64,000 nucleotides of DNA, from positions 186,001 through 250,000 of the forward strand of contig NZ_AULX01000006.1 of NCBI RefSeq assembly GCF_000422505.1, given 5' to 3'. The first letter of the stretch is position 1. Each line of letters begins with the position of its first letter. The position numbers were made by a program, and so were the translations under genes. Of the stretch, positions 29,615 through 39,570 are shown one piece after another. Origin of the DNA: Paenibacillus pinihumi DSM 23905 = JCM 16419. Its GTDB lineage: Bacteria > Bacillota > Bacilli > Paenibacillales > Paenibacillaceae. Under the pieces are notes generated by a model. That model saw nothing but the letters and a program-made list of their open reading frames with translations, was not told the DNA's origin and searched no databases.

Positions 29615-32600
29615 CTAGATACTCTCATATGTTATCTCTTCTTCCTCGTCTTCGTCAAAATCCTCCTCAATCATACTGCTTTGGAAGAAGTTTGTTGGAG
29701 GAAGCTGCTTCGTGTCCCCAACGATAATTACCTGTTTGCCACGAATAATCGCTCCGATTGCATCTTCAGAGAATATCTGGGATGCTTCGTCAAAAATGAC
29801 TACATCAAATTGGATTTGGGATGCATCCAAAAACTGACTGACAGAAAGTGGGCTCATGAGAAGACATGGCTTAATTTCCATAAACAGTTGAGCTGTCAGG
29901 TTTAATAATTTGCGAATAGGATAGTGACGTTTCTTTTTACCAATTTCCACCTGAATCGTGTTAAGTTCTCTACGGTATGCCAAAGAATTTATCGCCTGGC
30001 TTCGGTTTTCATCCAGTTTCTCCCTAATTCGATGAACATTCAACTTATTGCTGGATGTATCTAATTCCCTAAAGTCTGAAACATCCTGATTCATCATGTC
30101 TGCATCAAAGTCATAAAGCAATGGTTCTTGTTTATAAATTTGATCCAGCCAGAGCTTAAAAAATCGCTTTTGAAATAGATCTTTAAACTTATACTCGCCA
30201 ATTTCCTCCTGTTTAATAGCTAGCATAAATTGGTTTAGTCCGTTATCTGTAGCCTGTTTTTCAAGCCGCTGATATCTAATCCAATCTTCTAGAAGATCGA
30301 TGGCGCTTAACCTCATCTCAGCAAAATGAATGAGCTCACTTAGAGCAATGCTTGAAAAATTAGCTTTAAAAATGACGGAGATAGTGAAATAAATATGAAA
30401 GTCTTTTTCGAGGATAAGAGTCTCCTCATACGCCCTTTTTGCTTCGGTGAGCACCCCTTTTAATTCGTTTTTATCCCTCTTTCCTTCTGCACCGACAAAA
30501 TCAATTATCTGGTCTGGCATATCAACACCAACAAACAACTCGTGCCATTCATCAGTCCAAGCTAATGCATCAAAAATCTGTTCCCAATTCGTTGTATACC
30601 CAGTAAAATGATCTCCAAATACATACTTAAGATTTTCAAGTTCGCTATCCAAGCATTCCTTTAACCCTTTGATTTGAACTGCTTTTTCAAGTGCCGCTTT
30701 TGCCTCATAAATTGAAAGGCTTCTAATGAAATAGGGAGACACCTTTGCAAACCAATCTTGCCACTCCGTAACTTTCTGCTTTAACATCAAGAGTCTACTA
30801 CTAAAAGCACTTATTTTCCAGAAATGCTCTACCCCTTCCAATCCGGAAAATGCTTTTGGGATTACTGCTATGTATAACAGCATATCCTTCTCAATTTTAC
30901 TTATGCAGTTACGCAGCTCCGCCTCATCCAATGGAAAATGTAGTCCGCCCTGGAGCATTGCATTTTTGAACTCCTGATTTATTTCGATATTGTATCTATA
31001 CAAGTTACCGAAGGCATCCATGAATTCAAGAAGCCTATCCCAATCCGTGTCCTTCCCCTTGAATGAATTACCCAGGACTTTGGTAGTATTTGTAATGTCA
31101 TCTTCAACCTTATTGATTTCTTGGTTAAGCTCAATTAATCTTTTCAGGTCTTCCTTGAGCCCAGAGATGTTAAGATACATCGGATTCAGAAGATGGTTGG
31201 TGAATTCGTTAACAAACAAGTAATACGATTCAACCTTCCGCCACTCAACTTGTAAATTAGTATTCAATTCCTCCACATTCACCGTTGCGACGTTACTGCA
31301 AATTAAATTTATCAAGTTAGGGAATTCAGTTTGGAGCAATACAACTGTCTGCTGCAAGTCGTTACTTATTTGCTTCAACTGATTATAAGAAGCCAATAGT
31401 TGCTCCACTCTTCCCGCAGGTTGAATTAGCAGGTCTTTAAGCGAGACAGTAATGCTCTTGCCTTGATGCCACTCAACTATATCTCTTGTGACAGCCAGTG
31501 CCTGCTCAATCTGAGCCCAATTGGTATCAAACTCTTGATAATGCCAGCCAAACGATGTCTTAAAGTCACTCTCTTTTTGGGTAATTGACTTTTTATAGTC
31601 CATCACCCGTTTTATATTGCGGATATACTTGTGGAATGTATCGAAATCGATCTTATCGTTGGACTTCAAGTTAGCTCTGAGCCATTTCAAGTCCTTTTTA
31701 TAAGTTCCATTAAAGATACGCATGTAAGATTGGTACTTGCTTTCACATCTTTCGAATATGTTATAAATTCTTTCATCGTAAATCTCTTCTTCAAATAATT
31801 TAAACGCCTTATTGTATTCATCCAGATACTTCCCGAAGATATCTTTTCCTTCTCGGACAACTGACTGAATATCGTGGTTAGTCTTTAGATTGAACCAACC
31901 CTCTTGCGGACGCAGCGATTTTTCAATTAAACCTACAACCAATCCAAGATTATCAACAGAAGATACATTATTAATTGGCATACCGAATATCTCTTCAAAT
32001 TGAACTTTATAAATGTTAAAAAGTTTGATTTTTTGAAAGAGTTCGTTAAAAACTGACGTTAATTTAGATTTCTGGTCATACAATAAAATATCGCTTGAAT
32101 CTTGATTTCGCTTAAATAAACCCAAATCACTTTCGTGGACTTCAAAATCAACCAATGCTTTTTCTGCGTTAATCTCTAAAAAAGACGGCATATATCTGGA
32201 TAGCAAGTTCTGACGAACTGCTTCGATATCATCGTACTCACTCTTTATGTCTAAAACATACTTCGCAATTTCAGCAAAACTTTTTTCATCAAACCATTGC
32301 TCTGAAGGAGTGATTGATTTATTAAGCAAAGATATATACATTAACAAACGTTTCAACTCTTCTAAATTTTCAAGTTGAAAAATACCTAGCTGGGAAGCTG
32401 TTTCGGTATAACTTGGAATCATGTTTACAACGGCAACAAAATCGCCGATACTTTGTATAATTTCACTCTGGTTCAGTAGGATCTCTGCTCTTATTTCCTC
32501 TGGAAAAACTGAAACAAGCTTTTCATTCTTCACAAACAAATACTCAACCACTTGGTCTAGCTGCTCATCCTCAAGCACGCTCTCACTTAACTGTTCAAAC

Positions 32601-34348
32601 AATTTCTTTTTTTCATCCAAGAAGGTAGAGAAGCGTTCTTGGTAATCCTTCGCGTCAGAAACAATCTGCATAATGTTCTTCTTATCAAACCAACCAACTG
32701 GCGGCATTGGTGAATGGATTGCCATATCCAAAATATCAATAGCTTTTTTGAGATTACTCAATGTTTCAACTTGAATGCCAACAGTTTCTTTTATATAAGA
32801 AGCTGATGTAATTGAATGATTCAGTTGCTTTATCAGCTCTTTTAAGAAATTATTGACACGTGATTTTAACTCGAGGGAAAAGTTTTCATGGTTAAACCCT
32901 TCCCATGGATGAAAAACCGCATTGTAAACTGTATTCCTATATCGCTCAAGATCGGTCAGGAACCTGTAAATGTATTCGAGTTCTGTATTTGGATCAATTT
33001 TAAAATCGACCATCAATTCAGGGACTTCTTCCAATTTGGACAGTATACCGTGAATTTCGAAAGTCGTTTTTCCGTATGGCCCTCTTGTTTCATGTATCTT
33101 CTCAGCATATGTATTTAGCTTTTCCCGAATGACATTGATCTGTCCATACACGTCATTTGGAATTCTCTCTTTCGATGGACGCTTACTAAGGACATGATTT
33201 AATTCATCCAGCACCTGTCTTTTATTTGCTTTTTGGCTGTGCATTTCAAGACAAAAATCCCCAAGCCCTTCTTTCTCAATCCGCGTTTTAACAACATTGA
33301 GTGCCGCCATCTTTTCACTAACAAAAAGTACTTTCTTATTGTTGGCTAAGTTCTCTGCAATGATATTTGAAATGGTTTGGCTTTTACCGGTTCCTGGTGG
33401 ACCCTGAAGTACAAAGCTCATCCCATTTTTGGCTGCCAAAATGGCCTGTTGTTGGCTTGAGTCGGCATCTAGAATATTAAAAATCTCTTGTGATGGAACA
33501 TCGCGATCCATTGAGGACTCATCGGGAATACGTGTATGATCGAATATTTGCGTTTTACTTTCCTCATCTAACACACCCGCAATTTCCCTTATCAATGGGT
33601 GACTTTCAATTAAGTCTTTGTAGGTTTCCATATCCTTGTACATAACCAGCTTGTTAAATGAGAATGACGACAAATAAACGTCTTCTTCTATGCTCCAATC
33701 TTCAAGATTAGCAATATAATTACGCACCTCTGCCCAAAGCTCAGCTACATCAAGATCTGATTTGTCCTCTGGCAACTCTGGGATGCTAATTCCATGATAT
33801 TCATGTAACATATGCGCAAGAAAAGGATTTACCACGATGTCGTCATCAAACAGAGACAAGGAAAATGGGTCATTCGCACTAATTCTCTTTATAGTCACAG
33901 GCACAAGCAGTAATGGAGCCAAAAAGAATTCAGAAGTCGCAGCTATTTGTGTTTCTTTCCATTTTAATAGGCCAAAAGAAAGATACGATGTATTGATGCC
34001 TTGTTCGCTCATCCGTTTTTTTGCATCTGTTCGCAACTTGTTAAGAATTTTTTTGTAACTCTGAGTTATCTCTGCAATCTGTTTTTTCTTATCCAAATCC
34101 TCCAGTATTGTGGATGCTTGAATTTTTGCAATTTGATCAGTAAATGGAGTAGACATCTTTTCACAATCTAATTGTTCTTCGTTGTCTACAAGCAGTTTGA
34201 ACAAACTCGACGGACTTTCTTGAAACCTAACACTATTTGTACTTTTGGGTTTAAAATTGAGAAGTGAGTTTCTTTTGCTCATATCAATTAGGTTCTTTTT
34301 CCAAGTAGCAATCCTACTACTAAGAGGATTTTCAAGTTGATTTACCAT
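29615..34348 (-). CDS. giant DUF4011-type AAA/SF1 helicase, N-terminal part before frameshift
   Basis: Product of 1577 aa ending at a TAG just after EEEITYESI. N-terminal DUF4011-like region: LENPLSSRIATWKKNLIDMSKRNSLLNFKPKS. Walker A is GPPGTGKSQTISNIIAENLAN near residue 320, followed by a very long helical insertion, and motif II is VVIFDEASQIFS near residue 1519 with GDTKQLPP behind it. Restoring one missing base at 29615-29618 joins it to the C-terminal Vsr-like nuclease, giving about 1920 aa. Such helicase-nuclease proteins occur in defence islands and are thought to attack invading DNA. Start ATG follows AAGGTG. It may be a true inactivation, phase variation or a sequence error. Confidence 0.8.
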   Translation of the reverse strand: MVNQLENPLSSRIATWKKNLIDMSKRNSLLNFKPKSTNSVRFQESPSSLFKLLVDNEEQLDCEKMSTPFTDQIAKIQASTILEDLDKKKQIAEITQSYKKILNKLRTDAKKRMSEQGINTSYLSFGLLKWKETQIAATSEFFLAPLLLVPVTIKRISANDPFSLSLFDDDIVVNPFLAHMLHEYHGISIPELPEDKSDLDVAELWAEVRNYIANLEDWSIEEDVYLSSFSFNKLVMYKDMETYKDLIESHPLIREIAGVLDEESKTQIFDHTRIPDESSMDRDVPSQEIFNILDADSSQQQAILAAKNGMSFVLQGPPGTGKSQTISNIIAENLANNKKVLFVSEKMAALNVVKTRIEKEGLGDFCLEMHSQKANKRQVLDELNHVLSKRPSKERIPNDVYGQINVIREKLNTYAEKIHETRGPYGKTTFEIHGILSKLEEVPELMVDFKIDPNTELEYIYRFLTDLERYRNTVYNAVFHPWEGFNHENFSLELKSRVNNFLKELIKQLNHSITSASYIKETVGIQVETLSNLKKAIDILDMAIHSPMPPVGWFDKKNIMQIVSDAKDYQERFSTFLDEKKKLFEQLSESVLEDEQLDQVVEYLFVKNEKLVSVFPEEIRAEILLNQSEIIQSIGDFVAVVNMIPSYTETASQLGIFQLENLEELKRLLMYISLLNKSITPSEQWFDEKSFAEIAKYVLDIKSEYDDIEAVRQNLLSRYMPSFLEINAEKALVDFEVHESDLGLFKRNQDSSDILLYDQKSKLTSVFNELFQKIKLFNIYKVQFEEIFGMPINNVSSVDNLGLVVGLIEKSLRPQEGWFNLKTNHDIQSVVREGKDIFGKYLDEYNKAFKLFEEEIYDERIYNIFERCESKYQSYMRIFNGTYKKDLKWLRANLKSNDKIDFDTFHKYIRNIKRVMDYKKSITQKESDFKTSFGWHYQEFDTNWAQIEQALAVTRDIVEWHQGKSITVSLKDLLIQPAGRVEQLLASYNQLKQISNDLQQTVVLLQTEFPNLINLICSNVATVNVEELNTNLQVEWRKVESYYLFVNEFTNHLLNPMYLNISGLKEDLKRLIELNQEINKVEDDITNTTKVLGNSFKGKDTDWDRLLEFMDAFGNLYRYNIEINQEFKNAMLQGGLHFPLDEAELRNCISKIEKDMLLYIAVIPKAFSGLEGVEHFWKISAFSSRLLMLKQKVTEWQDWFAKVSPYFIRSLSIYEAKAALEKAVQIKGLKECLDSELENLKYVFGDHFTGYTTNWEQIFDALAWTDEWHELFVGVDMPDQIIDFVGAEGKRDKNELKGVLTEAKRAYEETLILEKDFHIYFTISVIFKANFSSIALSELIHFAEMRLSAIDLLEDWIRYQRLEKQATDNGLNQFMLAIKQEEIGEYKFKDLFQKRFFKLWLDQIYKQEPLLYDFDADMMNQDVSDFRELDTSSNKLNVHRIREKLDENRSQAINSLAYRRELNTIQVEIGKKKRHYPIRKLLNLTAQLFMEIKPCLLMSPLSVSQFLDASQIQFDVVIFDEASQIFSEDAIGAIIRGKQVIIVGDTKQLPPTNFFQSSMIEEDFDEDEEEEITYESI

Positions 34349-34508
34349 GTTTTTTCACCTTCGCACCTTGGGATTTGAAGAAAATAGACTTAGTATTATT
34401 TATCCAGTTCTCTTTTTAGGAAAATTGTACCACGTCCCGGCAAAGTTTGATACCACCATACACCATGATAAGAGTATGTCGTTTTTAAACCTATAAATGA
34501 ATAGTAAA

Positions 34509-34538
34509 GAAGACACCAGAAATTCTCCTGGCGTCTTC
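34509..34538 (-). terminator. hairpin between the McrBC-like pair and the helicase gene
   Basis: GAAGACACCAG and CTGGCGTCTTC form an 11-bp stem with a G-T pair. On the minus strand the T-rich TCTTCTTTACT follows. It would separate McrC-like transcription from the helicase gene. The remaining parts of 34349-34706 show nothing recognisable. Confidence 0.55.
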
Positions 34539-34706
34539 TTTCCATTGGGACTAAACTCTAGCATGTCTTTAGATTATTCTTTTCAAAGACTGTAATAATA
34601 AACATAACATTTCAATCTGTGCATCTAAATAACTGTTTGCGGTATAGAGAAATCTTACTTTTGGCTAAAATTCATGAGTACTGGGCCGTTAGAGAACCCA
34701 ACCACC

Positions 34707-37124
34707 TTACTCATACCCCCGAACTCTTATCCCCCGAACCTGACTTGCCAAATCAACATGCTCATGATCCAACTCAATCTCCACCCTGCCCTGCCTACGC
34801 TTCTCACGCCATTCCTTCAATTCCTCAGCCGTCTCTAACTTCAGCTCCGAAATTTCCAAGGCCCGATCAAAGATATATTTTGAAGTATAAAGCAATGTAT
34901 ATATCCCTCGCCCACCAGGAATAATTGATGTCAGTCGACGCTCCCAGTTTTCCACCGTGAACTTTACATATAGCTGTTCTTCTGTTCCCCGCCTAGCCGG
35001 ACGCTCTGTAATCTCAGCACGTCGTACAACCTTCCAGTCCGAAATACGCCCATAATAATTAACCCCTAAATCGCCCTGCTGCGCAAATCTCTTCTTCGAT
35101 TGATAAAGTGCCACATATTCTAATTGGGTTAATAATTTATGATCTGAAATATTTTCTAACGGGACATGGTAAAATCCATATTCCAAAGCATCCTCAAGTT
35201 GAGATACGTCACGAAGCGAACCGACGAGTACATTTTTACCCGAAAACTTATCACGGTAGTACTCCTTCGTGCCGCGCGGGCGTGTTGAACGCTCATAAGC
35301 TTTTTCTGGGCTATCCATAATAATCTCATCCAGAAATGACTCCATCAAACTTGTGGAATTAGGCAAGAACGGTAATGCACCCACATTGATTGAGGCTATA
35401 CTTTTGTAAAACTTGTGATCCTTATACTCTTCCTCATTATGATAGGGAAAAAGCACGTAAGCCCCAAACATACTTCGCTCATATTCCTTAGCCCCGCTCT
35501 CGTCATACACAATGGCGTCCCGGTATCGATGCATCGTATTAATGTCGTCTTCTTCTGGCCCTGGATTTTTATATTTATGCTTGTACGATGATCCCTGGAC
35601 AGCAGGATTTAAGCGATATTTTGCATCGAAAATATATTTATATTCAAAAGCAGAATCATTCTTTTTAAGCGTTAGCACGTTATCCGGTTTTTGCCCTACA
35701 GTCTGTGCTTTATCCCCACTAGGTAATGTGTTGTAGTATAACGTAAACATCTCACCGTTACGGGGGTTTCTGTATAGCATCTTCGCCTTCTGCGTTCTAT
35801 CTAATTTGACGAAAAGGCCCTGCCGATTAACTTTAATAATATCTTGTTTCACAAGTTCATATTTCCGACTTAAGAGATCGTGAATTTTAAGGAAGCACCA
35901 GTATTCATACAGTTGCGCAACATCCTTCATAGACAGTCGGAACAGGTCACTCTGGATAGCTAGCCCCTTCATTAGCATCAAGTAAAGACGATAAACCTCT
36001 CTATAACCAGGTGCCATTTGTAAAACTAAAGATACCGAGAAATGCGACATCTCTTTTACGTTAAGGAAGTCTAGCCTCAACAAACGTTGGAATTGAGTTT
36101 GCATATCTCTTATCTTCTGAATTAATGCAGGGTCCAAATCACGTGTTCCCTCTAATAAGCGCCCCTTTAGCTCATTCAATTTTTGGATGATACGGAGCAA
36201 GACCCAACGCACAAATCGATTTTCATTCGTATCATAGTTGACCTGATTCCTTCTTTCCCTGACATGGGTCGGATAATACATCTGTCCGTTTATAGGAATA
36301 AAACCTTGCTCCGAATCCGCTTTGAATAAGTGTTGGCGCTTGTTAAGGAACGATATCGTATCCTTACCCATTCTCCGAGCCCGATCCACTTCGACGACTC
36401 GTTGTTCAGCCTGCTGCTTTGTATTCGGAGCATGCTTAATTCGCTCGACAGCTTGCACTAGCTGATGAAATACATGCTGAAGAATTGTAAAATACTCCGT
36501 CATGCTCTGCTGCCGCGTATCCCTGAGCCCGGTTAAATGATACGTCTTACGAAGAAAATCAAATGATAAATTATAAATCTGCTGGTTCACATCTTGGAGT
36601 ATCATTTGATAGTCCTTTTTGTAATCCATTTTTGAAGGAAAAATTTCAAGCTGCACTTGTAACAAAGTGCGACCTTCACCACGGATCTCCAGTTCCGTAA
36701 GCCCCACTTCATTTTGAAAATTCAGTGGCCCGGTAAGAAGATTTCGGCCTAAGGGCTTTATCGCTTGCCGGAGTTTCATATTTTCATGATGAAAGGTTAG
36801 GTCAATTTCCTCCTTTTTTTCAATCACCAGCACGTACGCTTGTGTTTCAAAGAATATAGGGTAGCTCGAAATATCATCTGTCCAATTTTTCAGGCGATTA
36901 CTTACTGGATTGAATACCTTTACTTCGGTTATATTCAGCCGATTGGCAAGAGGGACAACCTGTAACTGCGCCTCGATAAGCTGCTGTTCCTCCGTGCGGT
37001 GCAAGGACATGGACTCTACAGTCGGATGATAAGGCTTCCCTTGAATATACATTGTAAACAGATTTGTCTCGATGCGTAGCAACTCTACACTCTCATCAAG
37101 AGAGCCAATAGGAGGTGAATCCAT
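34707..37124 (-). CDS. McrC-like DUF2357/PD-(D/E)XK nuclease subunit
   Basis: Product of 805 aa. A DUF2357-like N-terminal half is followed by a PDDEXK_7-type nuclease region near residues 480-500 with KPDNVLTL...YKYIFDAKYRLNP, i.e. PD...D-A-K. Helical insertions with many Arg/Lys residues surround it. Its start lies inside the end of the McrB-like gene (29-nt overlap) behind GGAGGATAGAGG, so the two are coupled. By family knowledge, McrC-type subunits supply the nuclease of type IV, modification-dependent restriction, driven by McrB GTP/ATP hydrolysis. Confidence 0.82.
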   Translation of the reverse strand: MDSPPIGSLDESVELLRIETNLFTMYIQGKPYHPTVESMSLHRTEEQQLIEAQLQVVPLANRLNITEVKVFNPVSNRLKNWTDDISSYPIFFETQAYVLVIEKKEEIDLTFHHENMKLRQAIKPLGRNLLTGPLNFQNEVGLTELEIRGEGRTLLQVQLEIFPSKMDYKKDYQMILQDVNQQIYNLSFDFLRKTYHLTGLRDTRQQSMTEYFTILQHVFHQLVQAVERIKHAPNTKQQAEQRVVEVDRARRMGKDTISFLNKRQHLFKADSEQGFIPINGQMYYPTHVRERRNQVNYDTNENRFVRWVLLRIIQKLNELKGRLLEGTRDLDPALIQKIRDMQTQFQRLLRLDFLNVKEMSHFSVSLVLQMAPGYREVYRLYLMLMKGLAIQSDLFRLSMKDVAQLYEYWCFLKIHDLLSRKYELVKQDIIKVNRQGLFVKLDRTQKAKMLYRNPRNGEMFTLYYNTLPSGDKAQTVGQKPDNVLTLKKNDSAFEYKYIFDAKYRLNPAVQGSSYKHKYKNPGPEEDDINTMHRYRDAIVYDESGAKEYERSMFGAYVLFPYHNEEEYKDHKFYKSIASINVGALPFLPNSTSLMESFLDEIIMDSPEKAYERSTRPRGTKEYYRDKFSGKNVLVGSLRDVSQLEDALEYGFYHVPLENISDHKLLTQLEYVALYQSKKRFAQQGDLGVNYYGRISDWKVVRRAEITERPARRGTEEQLYVKFTVENWERRLTSIIPGGRGIYTLLYTSKYIFDRALEISELKLETAEELKEWREKRRQGRVEIELDHEHVDLASQVRGIRVRGYE

Positions 37125-39303
37125 CTTCCTCTATCCTCCGTAGCATGAATGCTATTTTCTTTGCACTGCGTGGATATTTTGCTTCGTCTGTAGTTTGATT
37201 TGCAACCCATTTATTATAAATCTCGGAAGCATCGTCTAGATAATTATCTATTGTTATCCTTCTCCCTAATGCCTCTTGCATAAGTTGCAGAAGAACTCGC
37301 TTTACGGAATAACTGCTTCCCTGTACGCGCGGCAGAATCTTTTGCAGCAGCTGTAAATCAAAAGCATCTTCTTCGCTTAAAAGGTCATATTGCTTACTGT
37401 ACGCCATATAGAAACAGACTGCATCCCGCACCCTAAAACCAACATGGGAATGAATCTGTTCGAGAATCTTATTTACTTTAATCAGTTGCTCTGTTGTTCG
37501 CTTTGAAAGCTCTGTTTCTTGCTCAAACATATCAACTAGCTGTAAATACTCGCTTCGCAGGAAACTATTCGAAGCCGAATAGCTTTCAGCGTTGACTAAA
37601 TCCCCGTTCTGCTGCGGATATTGCTCTAAATCAATAAAGTTAAATTCAATTGTGTTTGCCCGATCCAATACCTTTTTGCTGAACGGATGTGTTGTTTCGT
37701 CCATATTCACCGTACCGATTAGATAGACGTTATCTGGAAAATGTAGCTTTCCTAATGCATCACGGTCATCATCGTGTAATGAATTTGGATGGAACAGGGG
37801 AGCCGTTACAATCCGTCCTTGCTTCCATTCCTGGGTTTCGATCACACTGAGTAAATCACTAAAATAATGCTCAACCCTGGCCAAGTTCATCTCATCGAGA
37901 CAGATAAAGTACGGCTTATGTCGATTGCTTGGTTTTGAAGCCTCAATTAAAACCTCCGTCAACTTCCCAGGACGGAATTTTCCTGATAAATCCTTATAGC
38001 CTAACAAATCAGATGGGTCACTCCAGTCTGGCCTGACAGGAATTAAGGTGAACTGCTGATTATCGCTAGTTGCCCCTATAGCCTCTGCAAAGAGCTTGAC
38101 CAGCTTCGTTTTCCCCGTTCCGGATACTCCGGCTAGAATGACGAAAGGCTTTGTTTTTAGGGATAAGTAAAAGTTTTCGATTAGATTCTCTGGGAAGTAG
38201 AAGCCTTTATGATTGATATAGGCTTTAATTTTATCAATCTGCTCCGATATGGATAACGTACTCATAGGCTCCACCTCGTCCGCTACTTGGACAACATCTT
38301 GTCCGTCCAGATCATTCATATATAGTTTATAGTTATCCATCACGTTCTTCAGATCTTGAAGTAATTGATCATCGTCAGGGATATTGTCCCGATCATAACG
38401 AATGTAAGCGACGGTGGATACTTGATAGTCCCGACCAAGCCCGCTGGAAGTGAGGCGGATTTCGGAATCTTTTTGTAGACCTTTTAGAGGTAGCTGTTCT
38501 CTTATTTCTTGGGCCTTTTCTTCAAGGTATTGGTGACCTTCCCGCCTGCCTCGTTCTTCTATGGGAGCTGTTACCCCTTGATTGAACGTCAAATAGACGG
38601 ACTGCATGTCCTCTGCAAAAAGATATACGATATACTGACCGTTTTGCGTTGTGGTCGTATTACGCTTGTCCAGTATTGCGATCCAAGGAATGGTCGCCCA
38701 ATTTCCCTGTCCGATGGAGCCCTGAACTTTATAGTTCTCATCTATGAAAGACAAAGACCGGAAATATTCAGGAATGGACTGCCGGACTAATGTGCCGAGC
38801 GAATGATTGGCAAAGCTTTCAGTTTTAGCTTGAGGGTATTGGTTAAGGATTTGGTTTAGTGCGTCGTGCAAAGAAAATGTTGATGATGTATTATCAGCTA
38901 GCTGCTGATTGTATGTATTTAACTCAGACCAAGCATAATTCTCAAGCTCTTTCAGTGTCTGATCATCTAGCATATCCCATATCTCTGGCTTAAAAGTAAT
39001 AGAGCTTGGTGAGCTGTCTAAGATGGATGATAGTGCTGCTATCGGTGTTTTTAATAAAGATTTGGTTTGCGTAATTGTAAAGTCAAGCCATCGGGACGCT
39101 ATTGCCTTGGGAGGAATATCTACTGTTTTTCCCGCGACAGCAGCTTGTTTGTAATATTGCAAAAAGCGTGAAGCTAGATTATCTAGCGGCAATTGACGGT
39201 TGCCTAATCTTTTATACTCATCAATGATAGAAATTATAAGAACCATTTTGTATGATTTTTGTTTTATGCGAAATATGGTTGATAATTTTGTAGGAAGGGT
39301 CAT
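37096..39303 (-). CDS. mcrB: McrB-like AAA+ restriction ATPase/GTPase with MrcB_N domain
   Basis: Product of 735 aa. Residues about 160-310 resemble the MrcB_N (DUF3578) DNA-recognition region (SIPEYFRSLSFIDENYKVQGSIGQGNWATIPWIAILD). The AAA+ motor follows: Walker A GVSGTGKTK near residue 392, Walker B ICLDEMNLARVEHYFSDLL near 467, and the McrB-type signature TVNMDETTHPFSKKVLDRAN near 531. It should recognise modified or foreign DNA and drive the overlapping nuclease subunit. Divergent from the PD-(D/E)XK gene at 39571. Confidence 0.88.
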   Translation of the reverse strand: MTLPTKLSTIFRIKQKSYKMVLIISIIDEYKRLGNRQLPLDNLASRFLQYYKQAAVAGKTVDIPPKAIASRWLDFTITQTKSLLKTPIAALSSILDSSPSSITFKPEIWDMLDDQTLKELENYAWSELNTYNQQLADNTSSTFSLHDALNQILNQYPQAKTESFANHSLGTLVRQSIPEYFRSLSFIDENYKVQGSIGQGNWATIPWIAILDKRNTTTTQNGQYIVYLFAEDMQSVYLTFNQGVTAPIEERGRREGHQYLEEKAQEIREQLPLKGLQKDSEIRLTSSGLGRDYQVSTVAYIRYDRDNIPDDDQLLQDLKNVMDNYKLYMNDLDGQDVVQVADEVEPMSTLSISEQIDKIKAYINHKGFYFPENLIENFYLSLKTKPFVILAGVSGTGKTKLVKLFAEAIGATSDNQQFTLIPVRPDWSDPSDLLGYKDLSGKFRPGKLTEVLIEASKPSNRHKPYFICLDEMNLARVEHYFSDLLSVIETQEWKQGRIVTAPLFHPNSLHDDDRDALGKLHFPDNVYLIGTVNMDETTHPFSKKVLDRANTIEFNFIDLEQYPQQNGDLVNAESYSASNSFLRSEYLQLVDMFEQETELSKRTTEQLIKVNKILEQIHSHVGFRVRDAVCFYMAYSKQYDLLSEEDAFDLQLLQKILPRVQGSSYSVKRVLLQLMQEALGRRITIDNYLDDASEIYNKWVANQTTDEAKYPRSAKKIAFMLRRIEEDGFTSYWLS

Positions 39304-39570
39304 GGGATCTTCTCCGGAAATTTAGTGACATCAACTGATGTATATTCTTTATTATATAATATTATTGTCTATATATTTAAATTTCTCTATTAGACCCGAA
39401 AACAGCATTTTATTAAGAATTCTATTTAATATATTAACTTCCCTCTTCTGCATCATTATTGTGCTTAGTAAAGGTACAATAGTCACAAATAATTTGATAA
39501 ATATATTGTCATCTGTTGTATTATATTGTAAGTTATTAGATATTGTGAATTATGAAGCTACAAAGATAAG

